Positions 23,819-33,608 of a stretch of DNA of 64,000 bases are shown in pieces. Below the pieces are notes generated by a model. That model was given only the letters and a program-made list of their open reading frames with translations. It did no database searches and had not been told where the DNA came from. The stretch is taken from NCBI RefSeq assembly GCF_040096205.1, contig NZ_JBBMFD010000007.1:1-64000 (forward strand), given 5' to 3'. How positions within the stretch are numbered: the first letter of the stretch is position 1; every line of letters begins with the position of its first letter. The stretch comes from Solibaculum_A intestinale. Lineage in GTDB: Bacteria > Bacillota > Clostridia > Oscillospirales > Acutalibacteraceae. The position numbers and the translations under genes were made by a program.

Positions 23819-26623
23819 TTATTCTGCTTTCAGGATAGCCGCGCAGCGAGCGCACAGGGTCGGATGCTCCGAATCGCTGCCCACCGATTCTTCATAGGTC
23901 CAGCAGCGTTCGCACTTTTCGCCGTCCGCTTTCTCCACCGTGACGAACAGGCCGTCCACCTCTTCGCCCTTAAAGCCGCCGGCGCTTCCCTTTTGCACCT
24001 GCACCTTGGAAACGATGAACACCGCCGGAAGTTCTTTTTCCACCGAGCGGACGAAGTCGTATAATTCCCCGTCACAGGTCAACGTCACCTTCGCTTCCAG
24101 TGACGCGCCGATTACCTTGCTGCTACGTGCCAGTTCCAATGCTTTCTTCACATCCTCCCGGATGGCGTGGATCTTCGTCCAGCGGGAGAGGAACTCCTCG
24201 TCGTGGACAAGGCCGGAAACCTTCGGGAAGTCATTGAAGATAGCGGCTTCCTTGTCGGCAGAGGCATCGTGAGGCATGGCCTGCCAGATTTCCTCGGCCG
24301 TGAAGGCCAAAATCGGGGTGAGCATCCGGGTCATGGCGTCGAGCACCCGATAGATCACCGTCTGGGCCGCCCGGCGGGAGGGGCTGTCGATCTTCTCTAC
24401 ATAAAGCCGGTCCTTGATCACATCCAGGTAGAAGTTGGACAGGTCGATGACGCAGAAATTCTGCACCGCATGGGAAATCCGGTGGAACTCGTAGGAATCG
24501 TACGCGTCTCTGACCACGCCGATCAGCTCATCGAGACGCATGAGCGCCCAGCGGTCGATGGGTTCAAGAGCGCTGTCCGCCACCGCGTCCTTATCCGGGT
24601 CAAAGTCGCCCAGGTTGCCCAGAATGAACCGGGCGGTGTTGCGGATTTTGCGGTAGGCTTCGGAAAGCTGGCTTAAAATATCCGGCGAAATGCGCACGTC
24701 CACCTGATAGTCGGAAGACGCTACCCACAACCGCAGGATATCCGCGCCGTATTTTTCGATGATCTCAGAGGGCAGAATGCCGTTTCCGAGAGATTTGCTC
24801 ATCTTCTCTCCTTTGCCGTCCACCACCCAGCCGTGGGTAAGCACCGCCTTATAGGGCGCCTTGCCACGCCAGGCCACCGAGGTCAGCAAAGAGGACTGGA
24901 ACCAGCCGCGGTACTGGTCCGCGCCTTCCAGGTAAAGGTCCGCCGGCCACTGCAGATAGTCTCTCGCGTCGCAGACGGCCGCATGGGAAACGCCCGAATC
25001 AAACCAGACGTCCATGATGTCTTTTTCTTTTTCAAAGTTCTTGGAGCCGCATTCCGGACAGACAAAGCCTTCGGGCAGGAAATCCGCCGCGTCTCTCACA
25101 AACCAGCTGTCCGACCCTTCCATACGGAAGACGGAAGCGATTTTTTCAATGCTCTCCTTGGTGACGATGGGCTTGCCGCAGTCCTTACAATACAAAATCG
25201 GTATGGGCACGCCCCACTTGCGCTGCCGGGAAATACACCAGTCGGCCCGGTCACGCACCATGGAGGTAATCCGGTCCTGGCCCCAGGCGGGGGTCCAGGT
25301 GACCTCCTCGATGGCCTTGACCGCCTGTTCCTTAAACTGTTCCACCGAGCAGAACCACTGTTCGGTCGCCCGGAACAGCACCGGCTTTTTGCACCGCCAG
25401 CAATGGGGATAATCGTGGTGGATTTTTTCCATCGCAAAAAGAGCGCCTCTTTGCTCCAGCTCCGCGGCGATGGCCTTGTTGGCCTCGTCGGTGGAAAGGC
25501 CGGCGAACGGCTCGCCCGCTTCCTTGGTCATGCGGCCCTTGCTGTCCACTGGGACCACAATGGGAAGCTGGGGATAGTTCTTTTTGCATACGTCGTAGTC
25601 TTCCACGCCGTGGCCCGGCGCCGTATGTACACAGCCGGTACCCGATTCCAGGGTGACATGATCGCCCAGGATGACCAGGGACTCCCGATCCAAAAACGGA
25701 TGCTGGGTCACCACATATTCGAGCTCTCTGCCCGGCAGAGTACCCACCACTTCATATTCTTCTATGCCCGCCGCCTTCATGGCGTTCTTATATAGCTCCT
25801 CGGCCATAATCAGGTATTCATCCCCGGTTTTGATGACCGCATAGGTAAAGTCCGGTCCTAAGCAGATGGCCACATTTGCCGGAATGGTCCAGGTAGTGGT
25901 AGTCCAAATAACCACCGAAGTCTTCGCCGGGTCTACTCCCATGGCGGAGAGTTTGCCTTTGTCGTCCTTGACGGCGAACTTCACATAAATGGAATAGCAC
26001 GGATCGTTTGCATACTCGATCTCCGCCTCCGCCAACGCCGTCTCGCAGTCCGGGCACCAGTAAACCGGCTTTAAGCCCTTATAGATGTAGCCCTTGAGCG
26101 CCATCTCGCCGAACAGTTCGATCTGCTTGGCCTCGTATTCCGGCACCAGGGTGATATACGGATGGTCCCACTCGCCCAGGACCCCCAGACGCTTGAATTG
26201 GTTGCGCTGGTCGTCCAAGTACCCCAAAGCAAACTCCCGGCAGATCTTGCGAAGCTCCACCGGCGAAATGGTAGTGGAGTTCTCCACACCCGCCTTTTTG
26301 CGCGCCTTGAGCTCGGTGGGCAGGCCGTGGGTGTCCCACCCGGGGACATACGGCGCCTGAAAGCCCGCCATGTTCTTATAGCGCACAATCATGTCCTTGA
26401 GCGTCTTGTTCATGGCCGTGCCCAGATGAATGTCGCCGTTGGCGTAGGGAGGGCCGTCGTGGAGAACAAAGAGAGGCTTGCCCTCGTTCTTTTTCATCAG
26501 CGTTTCATAGCGCCCGCTCTTTTCCCACTCTTCGAGCATCGCAGGTTCCTTCTTCGGAAGACCTGCGCGCATGGAAAAGTCGGTCTTGGGCAAATTTAGG
26601 GTCTTGTTGTAGTCCTGAGGCAT
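23819..26623 (-). CDS. ileS: isoleucyl-tRNA synthetase
   Basis: 934 residues, the bacterial type length. The HIGH-like motif is in NGDIHLGTAMNK and KMSKS is in GEKMSKSLGNG. The editing domain lies between. A C-terminal zinc site (CERCWTYEE and CARC) closes the protein. AAAGGAG precedes the ATG. The 70-base gap upstream is too short for a T-box leader, so any isoleucine control must act further up the operon. Confidence 0.98.
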   Translation of the reverse strand: MPQDYNKTLNLPKTDFSMRAGLPKKEPAMLEEWEKSGRYETLMKKNEGKPLFVLHDGPPYANGDIHLGTAMNKTLKDMIVRYKNMAGFQAPYVPGWDTHGLPTELKARKKAGVENSTTISPVELRKICREFALGYLDDQRNQFKRLGVLGEWDHPYITLVPEYEAKQIELFGEMALKGYIYKGLKPVYWCPDCETALAEAEIEYANDPCYSIYVKFAVKDDKGKLSAMGVDPAKTSVVIWTTTTWTIPANVAICLGPDFTYAVIKTGDEYLIMAEELYKNAMKAAGIEEYEVVGTLPGRELEYVVTQHPFLDRESLVILGDHVTLESGTGCVHTAPGHGVEDYDVCKKNYPQLPIVVPVDSKGRMTKEAGEPFAGLSTDEANKAIAAELEQRGALFAMEKIHHDYPHCWRCKKPVLFRATEQWFCSVEQFKEQAVKAIEEVTWTPAWGQDRITSMVRDRADWCISRQRKWGVPIPILYCKDCGKPIVTKESIEKIASVFRMEGSDSWFVRDAADFLPEGFVCPECGSKNFEKEKDIMDVWFDSGVSHAAVCDARDYLQWPADLYLEGADQYRGWFQSSLLTSVAWRGKAPYKAVLTHGWVVDGKGEKMSKSLGNGILPSEIIEKYGADILRLWVASSDYQVDVRISPDILSQLSEAYRKIRNTARFILGNLGDFDPDKDAVADSALEPIDRWALMRLDELIGVVRDAYDSYEFHRISHAVQNFCVIDLSNFYLDVIKDRLYVEKIDSPSRRAAQTVIYRVLDAMTRMLTPILAFTAEEIWQAMPHDASADKEAAIFNDFPKVSGLVHDEEFLSRWTKIHAIREDVKKALELARSSKVIGASLEAKVTLTCDGELYDFVRSVEKELPAVFIVSKVQVQKGSAGGFKGEEVDGLFVTVEKADGEKCERCWTYEESVGSDSEHPTLCARCAAILKAE

Positions 26624-26694
26624 TACGGTTTTCGCTCCTTTATTGGATGGCAGGGAAATCTTCCTTTCTCCTGCGCAAACAGATTCTACTCTCC

Positions 26695-27297
26695 TTAATA
26701 GGATTCGTTTTTCATCCCGTCGGGATCGTGGAGATCGGCCTCGGAACCCGATTTTTCCTCAGGCGCCTGCGCCTGGGTATCCGGTTCCGCTTCCCCGGCC
26801 TCTTCCTTGGGTGCTTCCTCGTCGGGCAGAGAGGAAATCAGCTCAATGTGCTCCCGGTAAATGGAGATGAGCCGCGCCTTAAAGCCGCTGACCTCCTGGC
26901 GGAGGTTCGCTAGCTGCTCCTTTTCCCGCTCGATTTGGCGGTTGGTATCGCCGATGATGGCATCCGCCTGCACGGTAGCCTCCTTCATAATTTCCTGCAC
27001 CTGGGCCTGGGCGTCCCCCTTGATTTTATCCGCCTCGGCATTGGCCTGGTCCAGCACTTCCTTGGCGGTCTTCTTGGCGGAGACCATGATTTCGCGTATT
27101 TCATCGCTCTCGCTGCGGTACTCCTCAATCTTGGCCGCCAGCACCTGCAGCTTCTGAATCAGCTCCTGGTTGTCCTTAAACAGCTTCTCGCAGGTTTCCA
27201 AAACCTCTTCCCGAAACACATCCACATCGTCCGACTTGTAGCCACCGAAGGTGGAACGCCCGATAGCGTAATCCCGAATCTGTGCAATGGTAAGCAT
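26695..27297 (-). CDS. divIVA: DivIVA-family cell division protein
   Basis: 200 residues from the ATG at 27297 with AGGGAGGA 7 bases upstream. The N-terminus has the lipid-binding region (STFGGYKSDDVDVFREEV), then a long coiled coil (about 30-160) and an acidic, Glu/Ala-rich tail. DivIVA senses negative membrane curvature and organises pole and septum proteins. It sits in the sepF-ylmH-divIVA-ileS order usual for Firmicutes. Confidence 0.93.
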   Translation of the reverse strand: MLTIAQIRDYAIGRSTFGGYKSDDVDVFREEVLETCEKLFKDNQELIQKLQVLAAKIEEYRSESDEIREIMVSAKKTAKEVLDQANAEADKIKGDAQAQVQEIMKEATVQADAIIGDTNRQIEREKEQLANLRQEVSGFKARLISIYREHIELISSLPDEEAPKEEAGEAEPDTQAQAPEEKSGSEADLHDPDGMKNESY

Positions 27298-27353
27298 GGT
27301 ATCTTCCTCCCTTGCCTTCTGATCAAAATCCGGCATAGCGCCGGAAAAACCTC

Positions 27354-28115
27354 TTATAAATACTGCTCCGCCTTCAGACGAAGCCGACCCTTTTTGGTAA
27401 GTGGTCCCACCTGGGTGATTTGAAACCGGCCGCTTCCCCGGACCGACAGGGTATCCCCTTCCTTTACCGTCCCGCTGACCGCAGTAACCGGCAGATGATT
27501 GACCGCAACGAGCCCCGCTGCAATCCGCCGGGCGGCTTCCTCCCGGGAAACCCGGCAGACGGACGCCACCACCGCGTCCAGCCGCGGGGAAGCAACCGTA
27601 TCGGTAAGCTCCTTGGTTCCCTTTCCTTGCGGGAGCCCGTCGGGCAAACCCTCGATGAGCTGCACGCCCACGCCCCCGACCTTTTCCATCTGGTTCAAAA
27701 CAAAGGGGACGATCTCTTTGAGTAAAAACAAAACAGCCAGCCCTTCGCCTACCAGTATGTCCCCCACGCAGTCCCGCCGGATACCCTGGGCCATCAGCGT
27801 GCCTAGGAAATCCCGGTGGGTCAGGGTATCCCTCGGGCGGTAACGCACCGTTAGGGGGACAACGGGAAAGAAATCTTCCTCTGGGTAAATTTCCCATGGA
27901 AAGATGCCAAGAACCACCCGCAGGGCGCCCTCATAGCCGCCGAACAGGTGGGCCTGTACCTCATGCTCCCGGCGGATCGCCGCCGACGCGACCGCCGCCT
28001 GCCTTTCGTCCAGAAAGCCGACGAAGCACGGCTTTGTCCGTTTGGCACAAAGCCGCGCCGCGTCGGTTACACGGGCCAAAAGCAATTCATCTGTGTTGTT
28101 CTCTGTTCGCCGCAA
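27354..28115 (-). CDS. ylmH: YlmH-type S4-domain RNA-binding protein
   Basis: 253 residues. The last 75 form an S4 RNA-binding domain (RLDAVVASVCRVSREEAARRIAAG, SVRGSGRFQI). The first 170 match the YlmH N-terminal region. YlmH of Bacillus has been linked to rescue of stalled ribosomal complexes. Starts at TTG with GGAGG 6 bases upstream. Between sepF and divIVA as in related species. Confidence 0.92.
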   Translation of the reverse strand: MRRTENNTDELLLARVTDAARLCAKRTKPCFVGFLDERQAAVASAAIRREHEVQAHLFGGYEGALRVVLGIFPWEIYPEEDFFPVVPLTVRYRPRDTLTHRDFLGTLMAQGIRRDCVGDILVGEGLAVLFLLKEIVPFVLNQMEKVGGVGVQLIEGLPDGLPQGKGTKELTDTVASPRLDAVVASVCRVSREEAARRIAAGLVAVNHLPVTAVSGTVKEGDTLSVRGSGRFQITQVGPLTKKGRLRLKAEQYL

Positions 28116-28142
28116 ACGAAACCTCCAAAAGGCCGTCAGCCT

Positions 28143-28595
28143 TTAGAAATAGACGCCGTTGCTCTCCAGCTCGTCGAGCAGGTCGCCCATGATCCCTACG
28201 TTATAGGGGGTAATGATAAACGTATTGGTGGACACCCGTTTGATCTGACCGTTGTTGGCGTAGGCTACGCCACTCAAAAAGTCGATCAGGCGGCGGGCAA
28301 CCTCCTTATTGGTGGCTTCCAGGTTGAGCACCACCGTGCGCTTGGAATTGAGATGGTCGGCAATGGAGGAAGCGTCGTCAAACCGCTCGGGCTTGACCAG
28401 CACCACCTGAAGCTGGGCGGTGGCATGGATGTTGACCACCTTGTTGCCGCGCTTTGCTTCGGTCACCGTTTCCCGGTGGGGTTCCTCGGGCTTGGTGACG
28501 AACTCGTCCAGGTCCTCAGGGGTATCCTCATAATCGTCGTCGTACTCTTCGTCCGGCGCGCCCATAATATTGCGAAACTTGTCCATGAATCCCAT
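28143..28595 (-). CDS. sepF: cell division protein SepF
   Basis: 150 residues: an N-terminal amphipathic membrane anchor (MGFMDKFRNIMG), an acidic linker (about 12-50) and the C-terminal SepF fold (about 60-150; RTVVLNLEATNKEVARRLIDFLSG, THEN a beta strand TFIITPYNV). SepF ties FtsZ filaments to the membrane. GGAGG precedes the ATG. Confidence 0.96.
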   Translation of the reverse strand: MGFMDKFRNIMGAPDEEYDDDYEDTPEDLDEFVTKPEEPHRETVTEAKRGNKVVNIHATAQLQVVLVKPERFDDASSIADHLNSKRTVVLNLEATNKEVARRLIDFLSGVAYANNGQIKRVSTNTFIITPYNVGIMGDLLDELESNGVYF

Positions 28596-28630
28596 GCTGT
28601 CTGCCTCCTGTCGTTTCCTTTGTTCTATCG

Positions 28631-29368
28631 TTATTTTGAATACGTTCGATGTCCAAAAAGAGCCGTTCCCGGCCGGATGTAGTTAGCGCCCTCCAGGATC
28701 GCTTCCTCATAATCCGCCGACATGCCCATGGACAAAAAGTCCATGGAAATATTATCGGATGTTTTGTCCTTTCTGTCAAGGAACAGTTGGGTCATCTGCG
28801 AAAAATATTGACGTACTTCCCCTGCGGTTTCACAAATCGGCGGAATCGCCATCAGGCCGCGCACCCGCACCGCCTGCATTTCGCCGATTTTTCCCAATAG
28901 CTCATCCAACGCCTCCGGCAGAACGCCGCCTTTGTTTTCCTCCCGCCCGATGTTTACCTCCACCAAGCAGTCGGTCACCACGTCCTTTTGCACGCTTACC
29001 CGGTTGATTTCCTGGGCCAGGTGAGCGCTGTCCACCGACTGGATCATCTCCACCAGGCCGATGACCTTGCGCACCTTGTTGGTTTGCAGAGTGCCGATGA
29101 TCTGGGCTTTGCAGTTGGACAGATCCAACTGGTCGTACTTTTCCAAAAATTCCTGCACCCGGTTTTCCCCGATATGGGTCATGCCGCAGTGGATAGCGTG
29201 GTTGATGATCTCCACCGGCACCGTCTTGGTCACGGCGAGAATGGTAATATCCTCCGGCGCACGGCCCGACCTGACTGCCGCCTCGCCTACCTTTTCTTTT
29301 AGTACCCGGATGTTTTCCTCCACCCGGCGAAAGACTGCTTCCCGTTCATCGTTGGACAACCTTTCCAT
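28631..29368 (-). CDS. PLP homeostasis protein, YggS/PROSC family
   Basis: 245 residues, an alanine-racemase-like barrel without the second domain. The PLP lysine is in LAVTKTVP; other family blocks are IGENRVQE, TNKVRK, GLMAIPP and SMGMSADYEEAI. The family buffers pyridoxal phosphate and affects amino acid pools. AAAGGAG lies before the ATG. It overlaps the 3' end of the HlyD-like gene by 23 bases. The position corresponds to ylmE of Bacillus. Confidence 0.95.
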   Translation of the reverse strand: MERLSNDEREAVFRRVEENIRVLKEKVGEAAVRSGRAPEDITILAVTKTVPVEIINHAIHCGMTHIGENRVQEFLEKYDQLDLSNCKAQIIGTLQTNKVRKVIGLVEMIQSVDSAHLAQEINRVSVQKDVVTDCLVEVNIGREENKGGVLPEALDELLGKIGEMQAVRVRGLMAIPPICETAGEVRQYFSQMTQLFLDRKDKTSDNISMDFLSMGMSADYEEAILEGANYIRPGTALFGHRTYSK

Positions 29369-30563
29369 CGGCTAGCTCCTTTCCCGAAACAATGATCTCA
29401 TCGTAAAGTTCCAGCGTTCCGGCGCCTCCGTCGGAACGTACGATCATATAGGTATCCGCCGTATAAACCGGCTCGATGGTAACAAAATGAGCGGTGATCC
29501 CTTCCAGGATGTAGACCCCCATCTTCCCGTCCACAAAGTGCACGGCGTTCGTGTCCACCCGCAGGCCGGAGATGGTGCGAAAACGCAGGGTAACCGGCTG
29601 CTTTCGGAAGGTGGACAGGTCCGCGGAAATCGTGTTGGCCCGCAGCACTACCGCCGACTGGCCGTTTTGCGCGGGACTGATGGAAAGCACCGTGACGGGA
29701 ATTTCCGTGGTGGTAAGGCTCGGCACCTGCATCACCAAAGTAGTTCCAGCCGTCAAGGTCTGAACCCGTTCCTCGGGCAGAAGGCAGAGATAGTACCAGT
29801 CGGAATCCTCGGCCACCTTCCCGATGGCGTTCCCGTTCCCGGCGGAACGCTGCGTGGCAATCAGGTTTCCGATCTCTTCTGTCGTCATAGAGGTAAGGGT
29901 GGACAGATCGGTCAGGTTTTCATAGCCGTCCACTTCTGAAAAGAAAAAGCCCGCCTGAGTCGTGGTGATCGTCTGGGCTTCTCCGGAAAACTTGGAAGAA
30001 AGCGAGTCGAGCTGCGCCGTCAAATCAGAAATACGTTCGTTGAAATTCTCCGCCTTCCCGGTAATCAGCTGACGGCGGTTTAATAGATTCAAAAGCTGCT
30101 CCTTGGATTCCTCCAGGGCAGAATACTGCCCGCTGTCCGCCTGGCCGATGACCGAAAGCAACCGTTCCTTGATCTGCTTATCGATGTTCTCCACCGTGAT
30201 GACGCCTTTGCCGGTGGAATTCTGAATGTCCTTAAGTTCTTTGATTTCCCGCTCGAGCCGTTCGGCGGTGGAACGGGCATGAGCCTCCTGGGCGCTGTTG
30301 TAGACATAGGCCACCGTTCCGTCCACTGGAACGTGTCCCCCGTCCTCCACCGCGTAGGAGATTTCCCCGGAGCCCGTGAAAGAAAGCACCGTTTCCTCCC
30401 GCAGAGCGAGGCCTTCCACCGTAATGGTATCTTCCATCTCCATGGAGAGGGCGGTCTCCACCCCGACTTTCGAGCTGTTGGCGCTGTAAATCTGAAAGAC
30501 GATGTACACGCACAAAAGCAGGGCGGCAAGGCCCAGCAAAACCCTCGGTATCACCTTTCCCAT
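29346..30563 (-). CDS. HlyD-like membrane fusion/adaptor protein
   Basis: 405 residues with one N-terminal membrane anchor (about 5-27). Two lipoyl-like half motifs flank a coiled-coil hairpin (about 95-210), and a beta-barrel C-terminal region follows. This is the layout of HlyD/MacA-type adaptors, but no matching transporter is adjacent; the gene lies inside the division cluster in many Clostridia. The nearest GGAGG is about 14 bases from the ATG, so the exact start is uncertain. Role unknown. Confidence 0.75.
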   Translation of the reverse strand: MGKVIPRVLLGLAALLLCVYIVFQIYSANSSKVGVETALSMEMEDTITVEGLALREETVLSFTGSGEISYAVEDGGHVPVDGTVAYVYNSAQEAHARSTAERLEREIKELKDIQNSTGKGVITVENIDKQIKERLLSVIGQADSGQYSALEESKEQLLNLLNRRQLITGKAENFNERISDLTAQLDSLSSKFSGEAQTITTTQAGFFFSEVDGYENLTDLSTLTSMTTEEIGNLIATQRSAGNGNAIGKVAEDSDWYYLCLLPEERVQTLTAGTTLVMQVPSLTTTEIPVTVLSISPAQNGQSAVVLRANTISADLSTFRKQPVTLRFRTISGLRVDTNAVHFVDGKMGVYILEGITAHFVTIEPVYTADTYMIVRSDGGAGTLELYDEIIVSGKELADGKVVQR

Positions 30564-30613
30564 TCTGCGAAAGCCCGCCTCCTTTCCCCTTCGTTGGGGG
30601 CTGTCCCGTTTTG

Positions 30614-31576
30614 TTATACTTGTTGGTTATTATAGCATAGCAGGCCCTGCATTTCCACCCATTTTGCCGCCTCATCGGCAATTGCCTGAAAATTCCTCTC
30701 ATCATCCAAATACAGCCAGTGTACCCATTGCTCCCGTTTAAACCAAGTCATCTGCCGTTTGGCATACCTCCTGGTTTCCATCTTCAGCTTGTCCGCTGCC
30801 TGGGTGAGCGAACATTCCCCTTCGAAATAAGGAAACAGTTCCTTATAACCGATGGCCTGCAGCGCCGTCTTCCCGCCGCTCCGGTATATCTCCCGAGCTT
30901 CTTCGCACAGTCCGTTTTCCAGCATCTCGTCCACCCGGCGGTCGATTCGTTCGTAGAGCAAGGCCCGATTCCGGAAGGCGAGACCCACCACAGCGGGATG
31001 ATAGGGAGACGGCTTTGCCCTGGCTTCCTGCTGCTGGCGGGACATGGGTACCCCCGTCAGCCGGTACACCTCGATGGCCCGAATAATTCTCCCCAGATTG
31101 TTGGGATGCAAAGCGGATGCAGAAGAAGGGTCAAAGCTGCGAAGCTCCTCTAAAAGCCCTTCCCCGCCCTCCTTTTCGGCTCGCTTTTGCAGCTCCTCGC
31201 GAAGGGCAGGGTCGCTTTGCAGCGGAGCGAACTGGATGTGGTTGAGAAGGGAGGAGATATATAGCCCGGTGCCGCCCACTAAAATGGGCAGCTTTCCCCG
31301 CCCGGTGATCTCCGCGATCTTCTCCCGGGCCAAATCGCACCAGGCCGCCACGGAGAACGCCTCACCGGGGTCGAGAAAATCCAGCAGGTGATGGGGGACT
31401 CCCTCCATCTCCTCTTGGGTGGGCTTTGCTGTCCCTACCGTCATACCTTTGTATACCTGCATGGAATCAGCCGAGATCACTTCCCCGTCCAGCCGCTTGG
31501 CCAGCGCGACCCCCAGACGGGTTTTTCCGGACGCGGTGGGACCCACCACCCCGGCCACCAGGATTTTCTCTCTCAT
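30614..31576 (-). CDS. miaA: tRNA dimethylallyltransferase
   Basis: 320 residues. The P-loop is GPTASGKTRLG near residue 13, with DSMQVYKGMTVGTAKP and PILVGGTGLYI typical of MiaA. It adds a dimethylallyl group to A37 of tRNAs reading UNN codons. The ATG overlaps the stop of the upstream YrvL-like gene by 4 bases (ATGA). Confidence 0.97.
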   Translation of the reverse strand: MREKILVAGVVGPTASGKTRLGVALAKRLDGEVISADSMQVYKGMTVGTAKPTQEEMEGVPHHLLDFLDPGEAFSVAAWCDLAREKIAEITGRGKLPILVGGTGLYISSLLNHIQFAPLQSDPALREELQKRAEKEGGEGLLEELRSFDPSSASALHPNNLGRIIRAIEVYRLTGVPMSRQQQEARAKPSPYHPAVVGLAFRNRALLYERIDRRVDEMLENGLCEEAREIYRSGGKTALQAIGYKELFPYFEGECSLTQAADKLKMETRRYAKRQMTWFKREQWVHWLYLDDERNFQAIADEAAKWVEMQGLLCYNNQQV

Positions 31577-32016
31577 CCGCTGGTTCCTCCCTGCGTTTTA
31601 TCCGGACCCGGCTTGCCCCAGTGCTGCGCCACCAGCTGGATAATACAAAACAGCAGGGCAAACAGGAAAATGGTGGCTTCCTTTACGGCAATGCCGCCGA
31701 TGAACAAGTCCAGCATCTCCAGAAGCAGCATGCTGGTCAGCACGTCCAGAACACCGAACCACAGGCATTTCACCAGAAAGGTACGGATCAGGCCCATTCG
31801 CCAAAGTGTGCGTACCAATGCCTGGATGAACACGGAAATAGGCAGGCCAAAGAGCACGAAGCAGCCGAAATACAAAAGCACGGAGGGAAAGCTGGTATAG
31901 GTATAGCCCAGCAGGTGAAAAACGCCGATTCCAAGAACCGTTACCACCGCGATTAATACCACCAGCAGCAAAAATATCAGCAGCACCGTCGGCAGCCATT
32001 GCCTTATTCGTTTCAT
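31573..32016 (-). CDS. YrvL-like integral membrane protein
   Basis: 147 residues from the ATG at 32016 (GGGAGGG upstream). Three to four membrane segments: about 8-32, 42-62, 78-98 and 108-128. The pattern HLLGYTYTSFPSVLLYFGCF and FGLPISVFIQAL resembles the YrvL family, which in Bacillus regulates expression of the oxalate decarboxylase sigma factor. Here it heads the long minus-strand run and is translationally coupled to miaA. Family call moderate; role here unknown. Confidence 0.65.
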   Translation of the reverse strand: MKRIRQWLPTVLLIFLLLVVLIAVVTVLGIGVFHLLGYTYTSFPSVLLYFGCFVLFGLPISVFIQALVRTLWRMGLIRTFLVKCLWFGVLDVLTSMLLLEMLDLFIGGIAVKEATIFLFALLFCIIQLVAQHWGKPGPDKTQGGTSG

Positions 32017-32072
32017 CCCGATCCCTCCCCTCTCGCATTTTCCTTGTCTTTTATGGACCAAAATTGTTTGTC

Positions 32073-32101
32073 CTTATATAAAATCAATCTGTTTCTTGCA
32101 A
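32073..32101 (-). promoter_or_regulatory. candidate promoter heading the long minus-strand run
   Basis: Minus strand TTGCAA (32096-32101), 17 bases, TATAAG (32073-32078), about 55 bases upstream of the YrvL-like start. Confidence 0.5.
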
Positions 32102-32239
32102 TGCGCAAAGTTTTCCTCTTATGTTTTACCAATCCCTGCTCTCCAGCGGGGAAATTCGTTGGGGGCTTTCCATCTGCTGCGCATCCAGCGTCTCTCTGAA
32201 AGCCGCTCTGCCGGACAAGTCTTCTCACCGATCATGAAA

Positions 32240-32277
32240 AAGAAACAGGGAAAACAACATGGTTTTCCCTGTTTCTT
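32240..32277 (-). terminator. terminator of metK
   Basis: A 15-bp stem (AGAAACAGGGAAAAC and complement) followed on the minus strand by a T-rich tract. It lies about 50 bases past the metK stop. Confidence 0.8.
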
Positions 32278-32324
32278 ATTATAAAGCCGACGGGCTTCCC
32301 TGTCAATCCGTCTTCCTGTGACAA

Positions 32325-33512
32325 TTACCGGCCTAGGGCCGCTTTCAGGGCATCCACCCGGTCGGTGCGCTCCCAGCGTACATCCAGATCCTCCCGGCCC
32401 ATATGGCCGAAGGCGGCCAGCTTGCGGTAGATGGGGCGGCGCAGGTCCAGATCGCGGATGATGGCGGCCGGGCGCAGGTCAAACACCTGTTCCACCGCCT
32501 GCTCGAGCTGTTCGTCGGACACTACGCCGGTGCCGAAGGTATCCACCAGAACGGACACTGGAGAAGCCACCCCGATGGCGTATGCCAGCTGGATTTCACA
32601 CTTCTTCGCAAGGCCGGCGGCTACGATGTTCTTGGCTACCCAGCGGGCCGCATATGCAGCCGAGCGATCCACCTTAGTGGGGTCCTTCCCGGAGAAGGCG
32701 CCGCCGCCGTGGCGGGCGTATCCGCCGTAGGTATCCACAATGATCTTGCGGCCGGTGAGGCCCGCGTCCCCGTTGGGACCGCCGGTGACAAAGCGGCCGG
32801 TGGGATTGATGAAGTACCGGGTATCCCCGTCCAACAGCTCCTTGGGCAGAACCGGTTCGATCACGTTGGCCACAACGTCCTTGCGAATCTGCTCAAGGGT
32901 CACGTCCGGATCGTGCTGGGCGGAGACCACCACCGTGTCCACCCGAACCGGGCGGTCGTCCTCGTATTCGACGGTGACCTGGGTCTTGCCGTCGGGGCGC
33001 AGGTAGGTAAGGGTTCCGTCACGGCGCACATCGGAAAGCCGCTTGGCAAGCCGGTGGGCCAGGGAAATGGGAAGGGGCATCAGCTCCTTGGTTTCGTCGC
33101 AGGCATAACCGAACATCATGCCCTGGTCGCCCGCACCAATGCGGTCGTCGTCCCCGGTCTGGCCCTCCTCGCGCACTTCAATGGCGGCGTTTACCCCCTG
33201 GGCAATATCGCCCGACTGCTCGTCGATGGCAGTAAGCACCGCGCAGGTATTGCCGTCAAAACCGCAGTCGCTGCTTTGGTATCCGGTTTCGTTGACTACC
33301 TCGCGCACCAGCTTGGGGATATCCACGTAGCAGTTGGTGGAGATCTCGCCATACACCAGCACCATCCCGGTCACTGCCGACGTTTCGCAGGCTACGCGCG
33401 CCATAGGATCCTTCGCGAGCATGGCGTCCAGGATGGCGTCTGAAATCTGGTCGCAAAGCTTATCCGGATGCCCCTCAGTCACCGATTCGGACGTAAATAA
33501 TTTTCTGCTCAT
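32325..33512 (-). CDS. metK: S-adenosylmethionine synthetase
   Basis: 395 residues from the ATG at 33512 with GGGAGG 7 bases upstream. Signatures: TSESVTEGHPDKLCDQISDA, GAGDQGMMFGYA and GGGAFSGKDPTKVDRS. It makes SAM from methionine and ATP. A SAM-I riboswitch in the leader would shut transcription off when SAM is high. Confidence 0.98.
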   Translation of the reverse strand: MSRKLFTSESVTEGHPDKLCDQISDAILDAMLAKDPMARVACETSAVTGMVLVYGEISTNCYVDIPKLVREVVNETGYQSSDCGFDGNTCAVLTAIDEQSGDIAQGVNAAIEVREEGQTGDDDRIGAGDQGMMFGYACDETKELMPLPISLAHRLAKRLSDVRRDGTLTYLRPDGKTQVTVEYEDDRPVRVDTVVVSAQHDPDVTLEQIRKDVVANVIEPVLPKELLDGDTRYFINPTGRFVTGGPNGDAGLTGRKIIVDTYGGYARHGGGAFSGKDPTKVDRSAAYAARWVAKNIVAAGLAKKCEIQLAYAIGVASPVSVLVDTFGTGVVSDEQLEQAVEQVFDLRPAAIIRDLDLRRPIYRKLAAFGHMGREDLDVRWERTDRVDALKAALGR

Positions 33513-33608
33513 TGCTGTACCTCCCATATATGTTTCCTTGGTAAACCGCACTTAGTCTACCCCATTCGTCTCTCGGCTTTCTTACGAAAAACCGTCGTTT
33601 TTCTGACA

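Noticed and set aside
26624..26694. possible T-box upstream of ileS
   Set aside because: The gap is only about 70 bases and contains no T-box core or terminator.
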